DNA of 64,000 bases from Meghimatium bilineatum. Lineage: Eukaryota; Mollusca; Gastropoda; Stylommatophora; Philomycidae. The stretch is taken from positions 27,063,196 to 27,127,195 of the forward strand of contig CM067298.1 of assembly GCA_034231615.1 (NCBI GenBank), read 5' to 3'. Below, piece after piece: positions 32,635-44,040 of the stretch (position 1 is the stretch's first letter; the number at the start of each line of letters is the position of its first letter). A program made the translations under genes and the position numbers. The notes beneath the pieces are model-generated. The model was not told the DNA's origin, searched no databases, and saw only the letters and a list, made by a program, of their open reading frames with translations.

Positions 32635-33315
32635 GCAATATGCCATTGCCAATCTCTTCCTTATTTCTGCCATGCAGTCTCCTGCACCATTGATGTTTGC
32701 TCCTAAGTATTCAAATTTATGAACACATTCTATCTCGGTATTGTCTATTCTGATTTTTGGTTGTTGTGTTGTTATATCTGTTGACATTATTTTTGTTTTC
32801 TGCGTGTTTAAATACAAATTTTGTGCTTCGCTATATTTCTTTGTGTTCTTGATTAGTTGTTCCAATCCCTTTATATCATTTGAAAGAAGCACTGTGTCGT
32901 CTGCTTAGCGTAGTTCCGGGATTAATAATCCACCTATGTTTAAAGCGTGGTAGTCAGCGTTGTGTATGTCTTCTCTCACATTCCTCATTATACTTTCTGC
33001 GTAGATGAGCAGGTATGGGGAGAGTGTGCATCCTTGCCTTACTCCACTCTGTACCTCAAACCACTCTGAGAGATCGTCCTCTAGCTTCACTGGAACCTTT
33101 TGATCTTGGTAAAGTTCCTCTATTAGATGAATCAGATGTCTTGGGAAACCCATGCTGTTCATGATCTCCCATAGTTGCTGGTGTTGGACGCAGTCGAACG
33201 TTTTTGAGTAATCTATGAAACACATGTGCAAGCCAGTTGAGAATTCCCTACACTTTTCTATGATCAATCCTAGAGAAAAAAGTTCGATTAATCCATTGGA
33301 AATTTCTAGGCACAA
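32635..33315 (-). pseudogene. LINE reverse transcriptase core with a stop at YADD
   Basis: The reverse strand carries an almost intact RT palm: EKCREFSTGLHMCFIDYSKT, then FDCVQHQQLW, GVRQGCTLSPYLL, IYAESIMRNVRE and IPELR. A TAA codon (32905-32907) stands where Tyr of YADD is expected. Then ADDTVLLSNDIKGLEQL, LNTQKTKIMST and FEYLGANINGAGD follow in the same frame up to IRKRLAMA. There the palindrome begins and the rest of the thumb and tail is lost. Apart from that stop I see no frameshift in about 220 codons. It belongs to an animal LINE family of the endonuclease-reverse transcriptase type. Confidence 0.9.
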
Positions 33316-33459
33316 TATTCCCGTAGGTTGCCATTACTTTCGGGAAGGAACAACCGGTTAATCGAGCACCGTAAAGAGAACACATTCGTTCTAGTCGGCC
33401 ATTTTGGCGGAATTTGAGATAAGTACATTAAAACAAATTATTTGCATTATATCTTATCA

Positions 33460-33775
33460 ATTTCCACTTCTTCTGTGCACTTTCTCTCCTTACTTACCAC
33501 TTTCATCTTCCCCTCACACCCTCTTTCTTCCCTGTCATGCTGCCCTATCTTTTCTTTCTCCGTCATCCCCTTGCTACAGTCCTTCTTTATTTTCTCTTTT
33601 CTACCACCACCATATATGTCTCCATGTAATATTTGTTTACTGTAGTCTTTTGTTTGTCCTGATGAAGTCTTTTTAATCGAAACGACGTCTGTCAATATCT
33701 CGTTGTTAGTTTGTTTTATCGACATATTTTGGTAACAGTTATACTTATTCTTGTTCATTTCGATATCTTAATGTA
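33460..33775 (+). mobile_element. Penelope-like terminal repeat, diverged copy
   Basis: Follows the right arm of the 41257-42299 element in order: pyrimidine-rich CTTACTTACCACTTTCATC, TGTCATGCTGCCC, TATATGTCTCCATGTAATAT, TTGTTTGTCCTGATGAAG, ATCGAAACGACGTCTGTC and ATCTCGTTGTTAG. The hairpin between CTGATGAA and GAAACG is decayed (GTCTTTTTAATC). A solo, degraded terminal repeat. Confidence 0.65.
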
Positions 33776-33854
33776 TATTCTCCTATTTCTACGCCGAAAC
33801 TGACAATTTAACTGGCGTGATTTTAGTTTTCACATGCAGCTCTTGATTTACCTC

Positions 33855-34014
33855 CATCGCCGAAGACGGGTGTGTCGGGCCATTGACCATAAATAAAACG
33901 GCGACACAATGCATTTCCATTCTCTGGAATACATCCTGCTTGAAATCTAGTAGGACATTGGTCCGGCTACAAGGGTGATCCAGCGGGAATTTGAGAATGA
34001 ACGCTGAAGAAGAA
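33855..34014 (+). mobile_element. SINE-A copy with 10-bp TSD
   Basis: GATTTACCTC at 33845-33854 and 34015-34024 brackets a 160-bp SINE-A: CATCGCCGAAGACGGGTGTG, AAAACGGCGACACAATGCAT, CATTCTCTGGAATACATCCT, AATCTAGTAGGACATTGGTC, GATCCAGCGGGAATTTGAGA, ATGAACGCTGAAGAAGAA. This copy defines the full SINE-A unit. No coding capacity. Confidence 0.93.
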
Positions 34015-34024
34015 GATTTACCTC

Positions 34025-34354
34025 TGTTGCAGCGATCTTTGCCATAGTGCCTCAATATCTATCAGCTGCAAAGTATCAGCTGTCAAAGCGACTTCTAGTC
34101 TTACGACTTAAATGTTTATGTCGATAATTGACTCATTCAGTCACATTTGAAAATCACGTGATGTAATAATATCGATTTATATTAAATAGTTATTATTCCA
34201 GGTCTTTTCCAGCTTATTGTAGTAGCATTGCAGCACATCCTACTTGTTGTATTAGCATCAGCATAGACAATTAATGTGACCTGGAGACTGCTGTAAAATT
34301 CTGCACCAATTGGTAAGTAAATATAGAAAAATAGAGGTAAAAGAGAAGTGAACA

Positions 34355-34358
<4 letters not shown>
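34025..34358. other. no recognisable feature
   Basis: Nothing supportable between the SINE and the TA microsatellite. Confidence 0.4.

Positions 34359-34445
<87 letters not shown>
34359..34445. repeat. (TA)n microsatellite, about 86 bp
   Basis: Uninterrupted TA dinucleotides, the longest in the window and able to form a cruciform. Confidence 0.97.
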
Positions 34446-34449
<4 letters not shown>

Positions 34450-35028
34450 AGTGTAAGATATACAGGTAGGTGTTTTATTTTACTATCATTGTTTGTAAAT
34501 GAAGCACAAAAAACTGTATCTAGAATACTTAAATCTTGTATTCAAGTAATCTTCAAGAATCTTCAAGACTCTGAATCTTGAATCTTCAAGATTTATATCA
34601 GTATAAAGCGAAAAGTTTATAATTTTGTGTGACCGGAAGAGTAAGCACCGCCGGTTTTCTGATGTCAGTTTTGCCGTTTAACAAAAATGAAAAACACCTC
34701 CTATGGTCAGATACACAATGTATATCTATATATACAAAATGGCATGCCATGCGCTTGTGAAATGTCACAGAAAGAGTCAGTTGTTTCCAAAATAGCCGAA
34801 AATTTTGCGAATAATATTTACCAAGTCCTTTTCCACAATGGTGCTGCAGGCTTATCCAAGTCAGCGTCACTGATATTGGTTATTGTGACTTATTATTATT
34901 CGCTTTTATTTGATTATTTGTTTCTATGTTGTGGCAGCAGCTAATGAATGATACGAAAAAAGTCTCATAAACAAAGATAATGGAATATGCATAAGATCAA
35001 CACGCAGGAATATGTTGAGTTAGAGCTT

Positions 35029-35329
35029 GCTATACACACTTCTCATACATTTCCAGCTATACACACTTCTCATACATTTCCAGCTATACACACTTCTCAT
35101 ACATTTCCAGCTATACACACTTCTCATATATTTCCGCTATACACACTTCTCATACATTTCCAGCTATACACACTTCTCATACATTTCCAGCTATACACAC
35201 TTCTCATACATTTCCAGCTATACACACTTCTCATACATTTCCAGCTATACACACTTCTCATACATTTCCACCTATACACACTTCTCATACATTTCCAGCT
35301 ATACACACTTCTCATACATTTCCAGCTAT
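35029..35329. repeat. 27-bp minisatellite, 11 copies
   Basis: Unit GCTATACACACTTCTCATAC followed by ATTTCCA. A two-base deletion in the fourth copy (CATATATTTCCGC) shifts the otherwise open frame. Unrelated in sequence to the 27-bp array at 29.4 kb. Confidence 0.96.
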
Positions 35330-35502
35330 GCTTCTGAAAAAATGGTTCAAGGACGGGACATTTTGGCAATGCTACTTGACAAGACTCGTTTTGTGATGCA
35401 GTATCATGACTGTATGTGTATCTAGACGACCGTGGATACACTAAATCCAACCATGGACATCAGTCCAATTTAGTTATAGAAGAGCTGTGATCTTAAGAAA
35501 TA

Positions 35503-36720
35503 ATGGATGTTGTAATTCAGGTAATTCTATCACCACGACCTCCTAGATGTAATAATATCTTCGTATGTGTGCAATACTATATTACTATAACATTACTCAA
35601 GATAATACAAGAACGAATTAAAAATAAGATAGATATTGAAGACGGTGAAGGACAATTCAGTTTAAATAAAAACATAGGAACCAGAGAAGCTATACTTAGT
35701 GTCCGCGTATAGGTAAATAAATATATAGAAGCCCAAAAAAATGTATATATATATTTGATTCATTACAGCAAGGCCTTTGACTGTGACATGAAAAAATTAA
35801 TTGAGTGTCTTCAAGAAATAGGCGTAGATGGAAAAGACATCAAGCTGATTAGAAAATATATGTGGAGCAAATTGTATCAATAAGGTGTGAAATTAACTAC
35901 TCACCGTACATAGAAATAAACAGAGAATATTAGAACTTAAGATCATTGGGAAAATAATGAACAACCTGAGATATGAAGATGACACTGTTCTTTTAACAGA
36001 AAGTGAACAAGAACTATAAAGACTAATGGATATAGTCGATAAATCAAGTAAAGAATATGCACTAGAAATAAACATGCAAAAAACAAAAATCCATGATAAT
36101 CAAAAAAGTGACAGAACTGGTGCTAAATATAAAAGTACATGGAGAGAAACTACGACAAGTAAAACATTATCAATATCTTGGACACATAATCACAAATGAT
36201 GGCAGATGTACTTTTAATGACATTGGGAAAAAGATAATAAGATCTAAACAAATTTCAAACAACTTGAAAATTTGGAAAATGCTATATATTCTATTTTAAT
36301 GTATGGCTCAGAAACATGGACAATAAACAAACAATTAGAATACATAGTTGTTGCCTTTGAGATGTGGATATAAAGAAGAATAGGGAGAACATCATGGAAA
36401 GAGAAGAAAACAAAGAGGTTCTAACAACACTTTATATGAAGAAAGAACTATATATATACCGGGTAATTAAAGGAAATAAAGATTAAACAAAATATTTTGG
36501 ACCGATTAAAAGATATGGTACCTTGTTGACGACTTTACTTGAGGGTTTAAGTTGAGGGGAGGTTGAGCAAGAGGGAATTAGAAATACAAGTGGGCCATTA
36601 ACATCACGTGAGGGACAGGTTACTGTCTAGCAGAGGGCACTACCAAGACAAGAGTCAGCAGATGTTGGAGATCTGTTGCAGTCAGCCTTCGTTGCGGACA
36701 TAACACTTAATAGTGATGAT
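35503..36720 (+). pseudogene. decayed LINE reverse transcriptase with 3' tail
   Basis: The forward strand carries an RT in many pieces. ITLLKIIQERIKNKIDIEDG with GQFSLNKNIGTREAIL gives the RT entry (QFGF..G.GTR.AI). HYSKAFDC is palm motif A, and QEIGVDGKDIKLIRKYMW follows it. The MQKTK region and YQYLGHIITNDGRCTFND with IGKKI give the thumb. MYGSETWTINKQLE, RRIGRTSWKEKK and a degraded EGTTKTR region give the tail. It ends near 36720 with a TGATGATG-type tail, so it is a longer member of the 14117 LINE family. More than ten stops or shifts are present. Confidence 0.8.
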
Positions 36721-36729
36721 GCGTATACA

Positions 36730-36945
36730 CCAACCGTGACCCTCGACGCTATACGACATATTGGCTAATTGGAAATCAAGCCTCATAAATTCACTCGTTT
36801 GACTATTCCCTTGATTTTCATTTGCCGTCACACAAAGTATAATCACAGTGACCAATAAAATTCACTTGAATAGTGAAATTAGTTATTAAGAAAGCTTGAT
36901 TTCCCGTTAGTAGGTCTTGTAATATAAACGGCCACACACTTACGT
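36730..36945. mobile_element. MITE-like element
   Basis: The left end contains ATTGGCTAATTGGAAATCAA and the right end its approximate inverse TTGATTTCCCGTTAGTAGG. The interior has CACTCGTTTGACTATTCCC and CCGTCACACAAAG, shared in part with the split element at 24135-24990. About 200 bp, non-coding. Confidence 0.45.
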
Positions 36946-38820
36946 TGACGAATGAAGGGATTGTTTGTAACCCGAGCTAATGAATTTGAATAACTTAACA
37001 GATCTATAACAATATATCAACTCTGTTCAATATTGCATGTTTCCCGTTAGAGAGTTGCAACATGTCCAGCTGTCATTGTTATAAATGCCGAATGCCTTTG
37101 CTATCACCACGTCGTGTACAGGGTGATTTGAAAAATAAATGATTCGTCCAATAGAAACAAAATTCCAGTCATTATCGAAAGTAGAACCCTGAATGGAAGA
37201 GAGAACAATGTTCTGACCTTTCGGTCGTGCGACACGCCACTGAGATATTTAATTTATTTGGTATGAATATCGTCTCTGATGTGCGTCATATTGCTGAAAT
37301 AGCGAATTCTCACATATATGATTATGTTTGGTGTATGTCATATTGTTGAAATAGCGAATTCCCACAAATATGATGATGTTTTCTCTAAAGTTGCTGTATA
37401 AAGCACCTGTATAATCATCTAGTATGTGTCGTGTGTTCATTTTTTAAGGTAGAACATTAGCGTTTAATAGGAGCACAGTTCGAAATAAAGATTGCAGATA
37501 TTCCTGGCGTAGTAGGTAATCACCTTCTTCAATAGAAGACCTCTCAACAGGACCCCATTCGTAATGTTTTTGATTATTTTCGTGATTCTCGTTGGTAATT
37601 ATTTATATACTTGGAGTACATGCCAAAAAATCCAATGCCGACCAATAGATCGCACAGAAACGGCCCTATAGGTTATGTTTAGTTGAGATGTCTTCTATTG
37701 AAGAAGATGGTGAGTGGGTAACTGTTTGCTTTGTGATCAAGAAGTCGCGGGTTCGCCGACTTCTGTCATTTTGTTCATGAAGTTGATTCTTTTTCATAGA
37801 TCCGTGAGGATTATCGCTTGAAGCTACGGAGTACGTGCAAAGAGTGGTACTCTATGCAAGCACCGTGCTGTTTCGTAGAGAGGTATTCCATACCTACTGG
37901 ATATTGGGTAATCCGAGCACCATAAGCTCAATCCTCTAAGTATTCTAAGCTGTTTCAAATGAATATTACGTATGTAATTGTAGTCCTGCCCATTGAATTC
38001 CAAATATGTCTTTTCAGACGATCTTTTTTATGGTGTCCTTTTCTACATTATTATGATTTTCGTATCTTGTATGTGATTTAAACTTGAGTCACTGTTTTAA
38101 AACTATAAATATTGATGGCTCAAGTCTTTTGTGTACAGTATTCATTTACGACAGTGAATCCATGTTCTGGTAAGGTCATGGATTCAAACCGCAGTCACAA
38201 AGTACACCATCACGAAAACACACTGAGATTGACATATTCAGTTTCATAAACCTTCTGCAATTCAAATATTTAAATACATGGAAGTATTTATTGTGCAGCT
38301 AATCCAATGAACAGTAAACAAACTGGTTAAGATTCATGTGCTAGCAATAACAATAACGAACAAGAATGTCTTTTAGTTCCATCTCTATATTAAATACTTA
38401 TTGACATATAAACTACATCAAGGGATGTTTTTATCAAATTAAAATCGTAGTTATTACCATTATAATACCTCCATTACATTTTTTTTGTAAAAAGCTATGA
38501 TTTAACCAAATTAGACAACTGTCCACATACATTAACTAGCGCACATAAATGTATAGTTATTTACTATAAATATGACAGAAAATAATAACTGGTTAATTGT
38601 TTATCTGAAAGTTCTCATCAATTTCTTCTGAAGACATAGTGGGAATACCCGTTGATCTTTTAATATCTACCGAATTGTCTTCCATACGTTGGCTTCGGGC
38701 CAATCACACGCTTATAAATATTTTATAAGGCTAAAAAAGGTAAATTCCCTATCTTTTACAATATTTTATCTGTGTACAAGCATAAGCTGTTTGTTTTGAT
38801 TTTTGTGTGTGTGTAATTAA
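36946..38820. other. no gene; two small structures
   Basis: A 54-bp stretch containing CATATTGTTGAAATAGCGAA is present twice in tandem (37280-37390). CACCTTCTTCAATAGAAGAC (near 37529) and its inverse near 37690 form an inverted repeat about 130 bp apart. CGGGTTCGCCGAC near 37748 is a weak B box. The rest is unrecognised. Confidence 0.4.
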
Positions 38821-38822
38821 TT

Positions 38823-39245
38823 GTGCAATGTATAACTACACAAATAACAAGCAGATTTAAATATCCTCTTCATATTAAGTTTCTTGAATCAGTATATGGG
38901 AGTAAATTTAAAGATTACAGAAATGAATTTCCCCAGAAATCATTTAATAATTTAATAAAGCAATACCGATTCTTTAATAGCAGCATACTACAAAATGAAC
39001 TTCATAACGTACATGCAGATGAGACAATACATTTACCTACTAAGGAACTCCTGTGACATTTTGTTGTAAATGACATAGACTCAATCTATCAGGAAGTAAC
39101 AAAACTACTTCGTTTAGTGTTGCCTATACATACAAACTACACTAGCAATGAAATAAATATGAGCAGCCTGAAGAGAAACAAAACATCTGAGAAAATTCAC
39201 GGACAACAATCGGCTGTCATGTTTGAATTCATTGGCGATTGAGAA
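38823..39245 (+). pseudogene. hAT-type transposase C-terminus (zf-MYM1-like)
   Basis: A 77-codon open frame gives ITSRFKYPLHIKFLESVYGS and FNNLIKQYRFFNSSILQNEL, then ends with TGA at 39054-39056. The same frame continues as HFVVNDIDSIYQEVTKLLRL, VLPIHTNYTSNEINMSSLKR and KTSEKIHGQQ. The string E-x-x-KLLRL-x-L-x-IP-x-x-x-x-x-SER-x-FS-x-LKR-x-K-x-x-x-R-x-x-x-GQ is the hAT dimerisation region of zinc finger MYM-type 1-like transposases. The SERSFS motif has decayed to NEINMS. One nonsense codon is the main lesion, and the N-terminal two thirds are missing. Confidence 0.8.
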
Positions 39246-39583
39246 GAAACTTATTACATGCTCCTTCATCGGAATCAACATTTATTGACATGGTACTAAC
39301 TGTGTCGTAGATATGCTTAACTTACAGAGGGGATTTTACCTAAAAAGAAATGGCATCCATTAACCCATTATCGTGTGTAAATCTCACTGTTTGACGAAAA
39401 TGTTTAGGACTTTCTTGTGTAACAATAAGGGTGGGTTTTTTTAATTGTTAAATCGACCTTTTGGTTAAGTTCCTAGTGATACAATTTATGTTAGATTTGC
39501 TAAGGGGAGAGTTTGAACACCTCAAGGACCCCCACCCAAACTACGGGCCTGGGTACTGAACATTTTCGCAGAAAAAAACAATG

Positions 39584-40010
39584 ATCCACAGCCCAACTAA
39601 ATACACAACTCTAATAGATACACAACGCAACTAGATACATAGCCCAACTAGATACAGAACCCAAATAGATACACAACCCAACTAGACACACAACCCAACT
39701 AGATACACAACCCAACTAGATACACAGCCCAATTAGATACAGAACCCAAATAGATACACAACCCAACTAGATACACAACCCAACTAGATACACAACCCAA
39801 CTAGATACACAACCCAACTAGATACATAACCCAACTAGATACAGAACCCAAATAGATACACAACCCAACTAGATACACAACCCTACTAGATACACAACCC
39901 AACTAGATGCATAGCCCAACTTGATACAGAACCCAAATAGATATACAATCCAACTAGATACACAACCCAACTAGATAGACAACCCAACTAGATACACAGT
40001 CCAATTAGAC
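39584..40010. repeat. 17-bp minisatellite, about 25 copies
   Basis: Unit ATACACAACCCAACTAG with recurrent variants GATACAGAACCCAAATAG and GATACATAGCCCAACT. The variants recur as blocks, so multi-unit duplication occurred. Confidence 0.96.
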
Positions 40011-40444
40011 AGATGGTCAACAAGAACAGTCAGATAGAAATGACAAGGCACGCTATAGTCATTTTATAAATTCTTAATCACACATTCAGTCGAATATCTC
40101 AGAAACTGTTTGATTGATTGCAGAGATCTTTGACATGCAATATTAGATTTTATCCGACACAAAAATACTTTTATCATTTAGTCCATACCTGCTCTGGATT
40201 TTGCACATCGGCTATATTCTTTGAAGTTTTTGGTCCATTGCAAATAAGTGGGGTTAAATTTTAGATAATACAGTAAACATTTTGCGGCCAAACAACATTA
40301 CATTCAAATGCGTATTGTCTGAAAATACTTGATACGTTAAATTGCTGTATGTGTTGTGAATTGTATGTGTTGTCAATCGTATATGGAGTAGTAGACGCCA
40401 CTGCAATATGCAGTAGTTAGTCTGCCCTTCGGTCACCATTAGAC

Positions 40445-41256
40445 CCCAGGGTTTCTTAACTGCGCTTAAATACTTTATTATTTTAGCCGATATTGGATGA
40501 GATATATTGTGTTGGCACTGTATATGGTGTGTTTAATATACACTTATTTAAATAGGGCCATTATGTGGTCTGTCCACGAAATAATTTCTTCAAAATTCCG
40601 AATCTGATTATTCCAAGAGGTTGATTATTGTTAATGGTTGCAGAAATTGTAATCCATCTCGGTGACAGTAATCTTTTTCGCTGATTACATGATCCGATAT
40701 TGTTTTTACACAATTCCATGTCTATTTTGAAGAGGTGATCGCGTATCAGAGCATCGATATCCCACATTTTAGACGTCGTATATGGTTCGGCAACTTGCAC
40801 TTTGACCTTAGCTCAAACTAACTTTATCGGGTTAATGTGAGCATGTTATGCCGGTAGTCGCTGAGAAGTCTGGTCATATTGTTGAATGATTGTATCAATA
40901 TAATACAACTTTGTATTATTTATCTTATTCGCAAGCTGTAACAATTTGGGCTTCAAAAAACATCGCCGAAATGGACATGTTCCTCAGTAGGCCATGCCTT
41001 TATTTGGTCTTTTGTGTTTAATGCATTTGTTGTATTTTGTCTTCCTGCGATAATGCACTGTGACAGGAAGTAGTGTCCATTACTAAACATAGTGGTCCTT
41101 CTAGAATTGGAAGAAGATAGTTTTCATCTAATGCCTGAAAATATGCCCATTCATTTCAGCATGATAGTCCCTGCCATTTGAACATTTTCATTGGAAAATA
41201 AGTCTAGCTTCATAGACTAGGCCGCTGGTGCTATTTCCAGCGTACGTGAGTATAAT
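40445..41256 (-). pseudogene. Tc1/mariner-type transposase, catalytic C-terminal half
   Basis: The reverse strand reads AGNSTSGLVYEARLIFQ, then GRDYHAEMN, FQALDENYLLPILEGPLCLV, MDTTSCHS (second catalytic Asp), NTKDQIKAWPTEEHVHF, then RLPAYHAHINPIKLV and VQVAEPYTTSKMWDIDALIR. LNPIELVWAKVK is the family pattern, so the third catalytic residue Glu is Lys here. The first half of the protein is at 42301-42740, cut off by the 1,043-bp insertion. Several frameshifts are present. The same family appears at 55.3-57.6 kb. Confidence 0.85.
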
Positions 41257-42299
41257 GTCAAGATATAACAAAATAGGTAGATGTGTTCCCAAAATAAAAC
41301 ATAAAACAACTTAACAACGAGATACAGAGACAGACGACGTTTCGACTATAAAGCCTTCATCAGGAATAACAAATGACCACAATAAAACAAATCTTACATG
41401 GAGACAAATAGGGTTATAATGAGGAGGACAATAGCAGATAGGTAATGAGGGAAGAAAAGATGTGGAAGCATGACAGGTGAGAAAAACGTATGGGGAGAAG
41501 TTAGTAGTAAGTAGGGATGAGAAAGTAGACTAAATAAATTGAGATTAACAAAGGAAAAGATATGGTAGCAAGTAATTTACATTAAAAATCTGGCTTTCAC
41601 TGTCTATTATTTACTCTGTTGCCATTATGTGTATGTTCATTCATTTGGAAAAACGTAGAGCCAGTCGCTGCATCAGTAAAGTTATTTTACTATTTTATTC
41701 TCATATATCCCCATTATCTGTTCATATTCCCTTCCTGCTGTTCGCTCTTTCTCTTCTGTTCCTGCCTTTTTTGGCCTCTTTCTCTGTCCCCTTTCAATCT
41801 CTCCCACCTGATCCCTCGTACCATCTCATTTTGCTCTTCCCTTACATCATGATTGCTTGTCTATAGCATTCATTCTCTGTTGCCACTTTTGAGGTGAGTA
41901 TTTTTTATGCAATTTACTTGCTACCATATCTTTTCCTTTGTTGATCTCACTTTATTCAGTCTACTTTCTCCTCCCTACTTACTACTAACTACTCCCCATA
42001 CGTTTTTCTCACCTGTCATACTTCCACATCTTTTCATCCCTCATTACCTATCTGCTATTGTCCTCCTCATTATAACCCTATTTGTCTCCATGTAAGATTT
42101 GTTTTATTGAGGTCATTTGTTTGTCCTGATGAAGGCTTTATAGTCGAAACGTCGTCTGTCTCTGTATCTCGTTGTTAAGTTGTTTTATGTTTTATTTTGT
42201 GAACACACCTACCTATTTTTGTATATCTTGACATTTTGCCCAGTGTTACCCCAGCCACCTACTTCCTGTTTAGGGTTGTTACCCTACACTGGTTGATTT
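41257..42299. mobile_element. Penelope-like inverted-repeat element, 1,043 bp, 15-bp TSD
   Basis: GTACGTGAGTATAAT lies at 41242-41256 and 42300-42314, giving exact limits. The left arm (41257-41575) and right arm (41914-42232) are each 319 bp and reverse-complementary with modest divergence. Between them is 338 bp of pyrimidine-rich spacer, and beyond the right arm a 67-bp tail ends with CTGTTTAGGGTTGTTACCCT and ACACTGGTTGATTT. Each arm, read outward, has CCTGATGAA, the hairpin GGCT-TTAT-AGTC and GAAACGTCG. Inverted terminal copies, one shorter than the other, around little or no coding sequence recall deleted Penelope elements. Removing it rejoins the flanking transposase in frame. Confidence 0.9.
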
Positions 42300-42300
42300 G

Positions 42301-42740
42301 TACGTGAGTATAATTCGTTGGAATTTGCTGCTTGGAATGTTTCTTTTATGTTCACCGTCCACTGATTGCCATTCTGTAGTATTTGTGTGGTAATCATTTA
42401 CCCACGATTCGTTTAAATCTTCAATATCATAACATTGGTTTCTCCGCTTCCGGATCTGTATCAAGTATTTACTTCGGAACGCAATCAACTGTGACTTTTC
42501 ACAAATAATATTCCTACAGCCTAAGGTTTTTCTGAAAGTGAAGACGGCGTTACTTCAATTTTCCACAAAGAACATTTAGATTTTTCAATATCGCAATCGA
42601 TCTGCAATTTTACTTTTAATTTCCGAAGAATAACAAGTTCATCTTTTAGCAAACATTTTCAATATCTCCTGCCTTATGACATCTATGTCAAAATCGTCAA
42701 CTTTTATTTTTCTTCCTTGCTTGAAATGAGTACTTTTTTA
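42301..42740 (-). pseudogene. Tc1/mariner-type transposase, N-terminal half
   Basis: The reverse strand reads DDFDIDVIRQEILKMFAKR, a damaged linker with KLQIDCDIEKSKCSLW, then LIAFRSKYLIQIRKRRNQ, DLNESWVNDYHTNTTEWQSV and NIPSSKFQRIILTY. The family pattern around the first catalytic residue is Y-x-DETWVN; here Asp is Asn (AAC). The SSKGQR-x-I-x-x-HAGS region continues across the insertion into the other half. Stops and a frameshift are present upstream of LIAFRSK. Confidence 0.8.
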
Positions 42741-43800
42741 ATCCTGTTTCATCCAGCGGAAAAAATAATGATATATCCAGACCAAGAGCTAATTGAGTTC
42801 GCTTTTTTGTGTTATTAATACCACAATATAAATGATCCATCATAGATTCTGTGCAAAAAATGCTTGTAGAGTAAAACATAGACGTTCTGCATTGTAATAG
42901 ATTTGCACTTTAAACTCATTTTGAATTATATATGAATACAAATTACAAGAAACAAATACGATACCACAATAACCACACGTCGAATACGACTTTGAACGAC
43001 AATTTCAAATTTATATTTGAGACACAGAGATTTCGATGTCTTTGAAAAAACAAAAAATTTTGAAATTCAATGTACTGTTTGCATCACTGCTGTTGGTCCA
43101 ACTGGCTATTTTGGTGCTTTTTATTGGTCACTACGTTGACAACACGCTGGAGTGACCAATTAATAGATAATTGTGTCAATATAAGTGACGTATGACCGTC
43201 AAAAAAAGGTTTTCACTCAGGAAATAATGTTCCAATTCTGAAAAAGGGATATATTCCTGTGAAAAAAAAAAAAAAAAAAAATAAGGGTACCTAGTTTTTC
43301 TTTTAACACAAACAAAATCCCCTGTATTTAGATTACACGACAGCTTAGCCCAGCACGTAGATAGGGAAAACGCCGTGATTGGTGACGTGCTTAATTAGTA
43401 TCATCTTAATTTGGTCAATATATTTTTGCTTTCCGTCACAGCAAATGAAAATATCTCTGCAATCAAATATACAATTTCTGAAATATTCGCTTGAATGTGT
43501 GATTACGAATTTATAAACGGACCATACTAAAAGGAAATGTCGTCTAGAAAATCATTTTACCAAAAAATGATATGTTTATCTATGCGTGAAGATTGCATTC
43601 AGGTTACGAATATTAAACGACCATTAAAAATACATTGCACAAGACACTGTGCAGGTTCTACATTGTGCATCTGTGAAGTATGTAGGTGCCCAATGATGCC
43701 TGATATGTACTTTTTGTAAAATTTATTGTAGTACACATCGATACTAGTACAGTGTGTCTGAAATATAATACTTTTAAAATAAAATTGACAATTGTATTTA
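42741..43800. other. no recognisable gene
   Basis: May hold the N-terminal DNA-binding region of the transposase in unrecognisable form. A 20-bp poly-A run lies at 43263. Otherwise nothing supportable. Confidence 0.4.
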
Positions 43801-43803
43801 GAC

Positions 43804-44017
43804 CAGAGGTAAACAAAATATGACTCACGGGTCCAATCCGGCACATAAAGCCATTTTCTTTCCCGTCAGGCAAATTTTAATTAACTATATACACTGACTC
43901 ATATGGTAAAAAAACATTACGTGCAGCTCCAATGCACTACAAAACAGATTTTTAATCCCATACTGCATGAGAAAAACTCAATCCGACCCATCGAACCAAA
44001 AAGGTTCCCCACTTCAG
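43804..44017. mobile_element. hAT-type MITE
   Basis: Left end CAGAGGTAAACAAAATATGA followed by CTCACGGGTCC; right end, as complement, CTGAAGTGGGGAACCTTTTT followed by GGTTCGATGGGTC. About 214 bp, non-coding, with hAT-style ends. TTGTAT just outside each end (43792 and 44018) may be what remains of an 8-bp duplication. Confidence 0.55.
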
Positions 44018-44040
44018 TTGTATACCAGTCAGATCAATAC

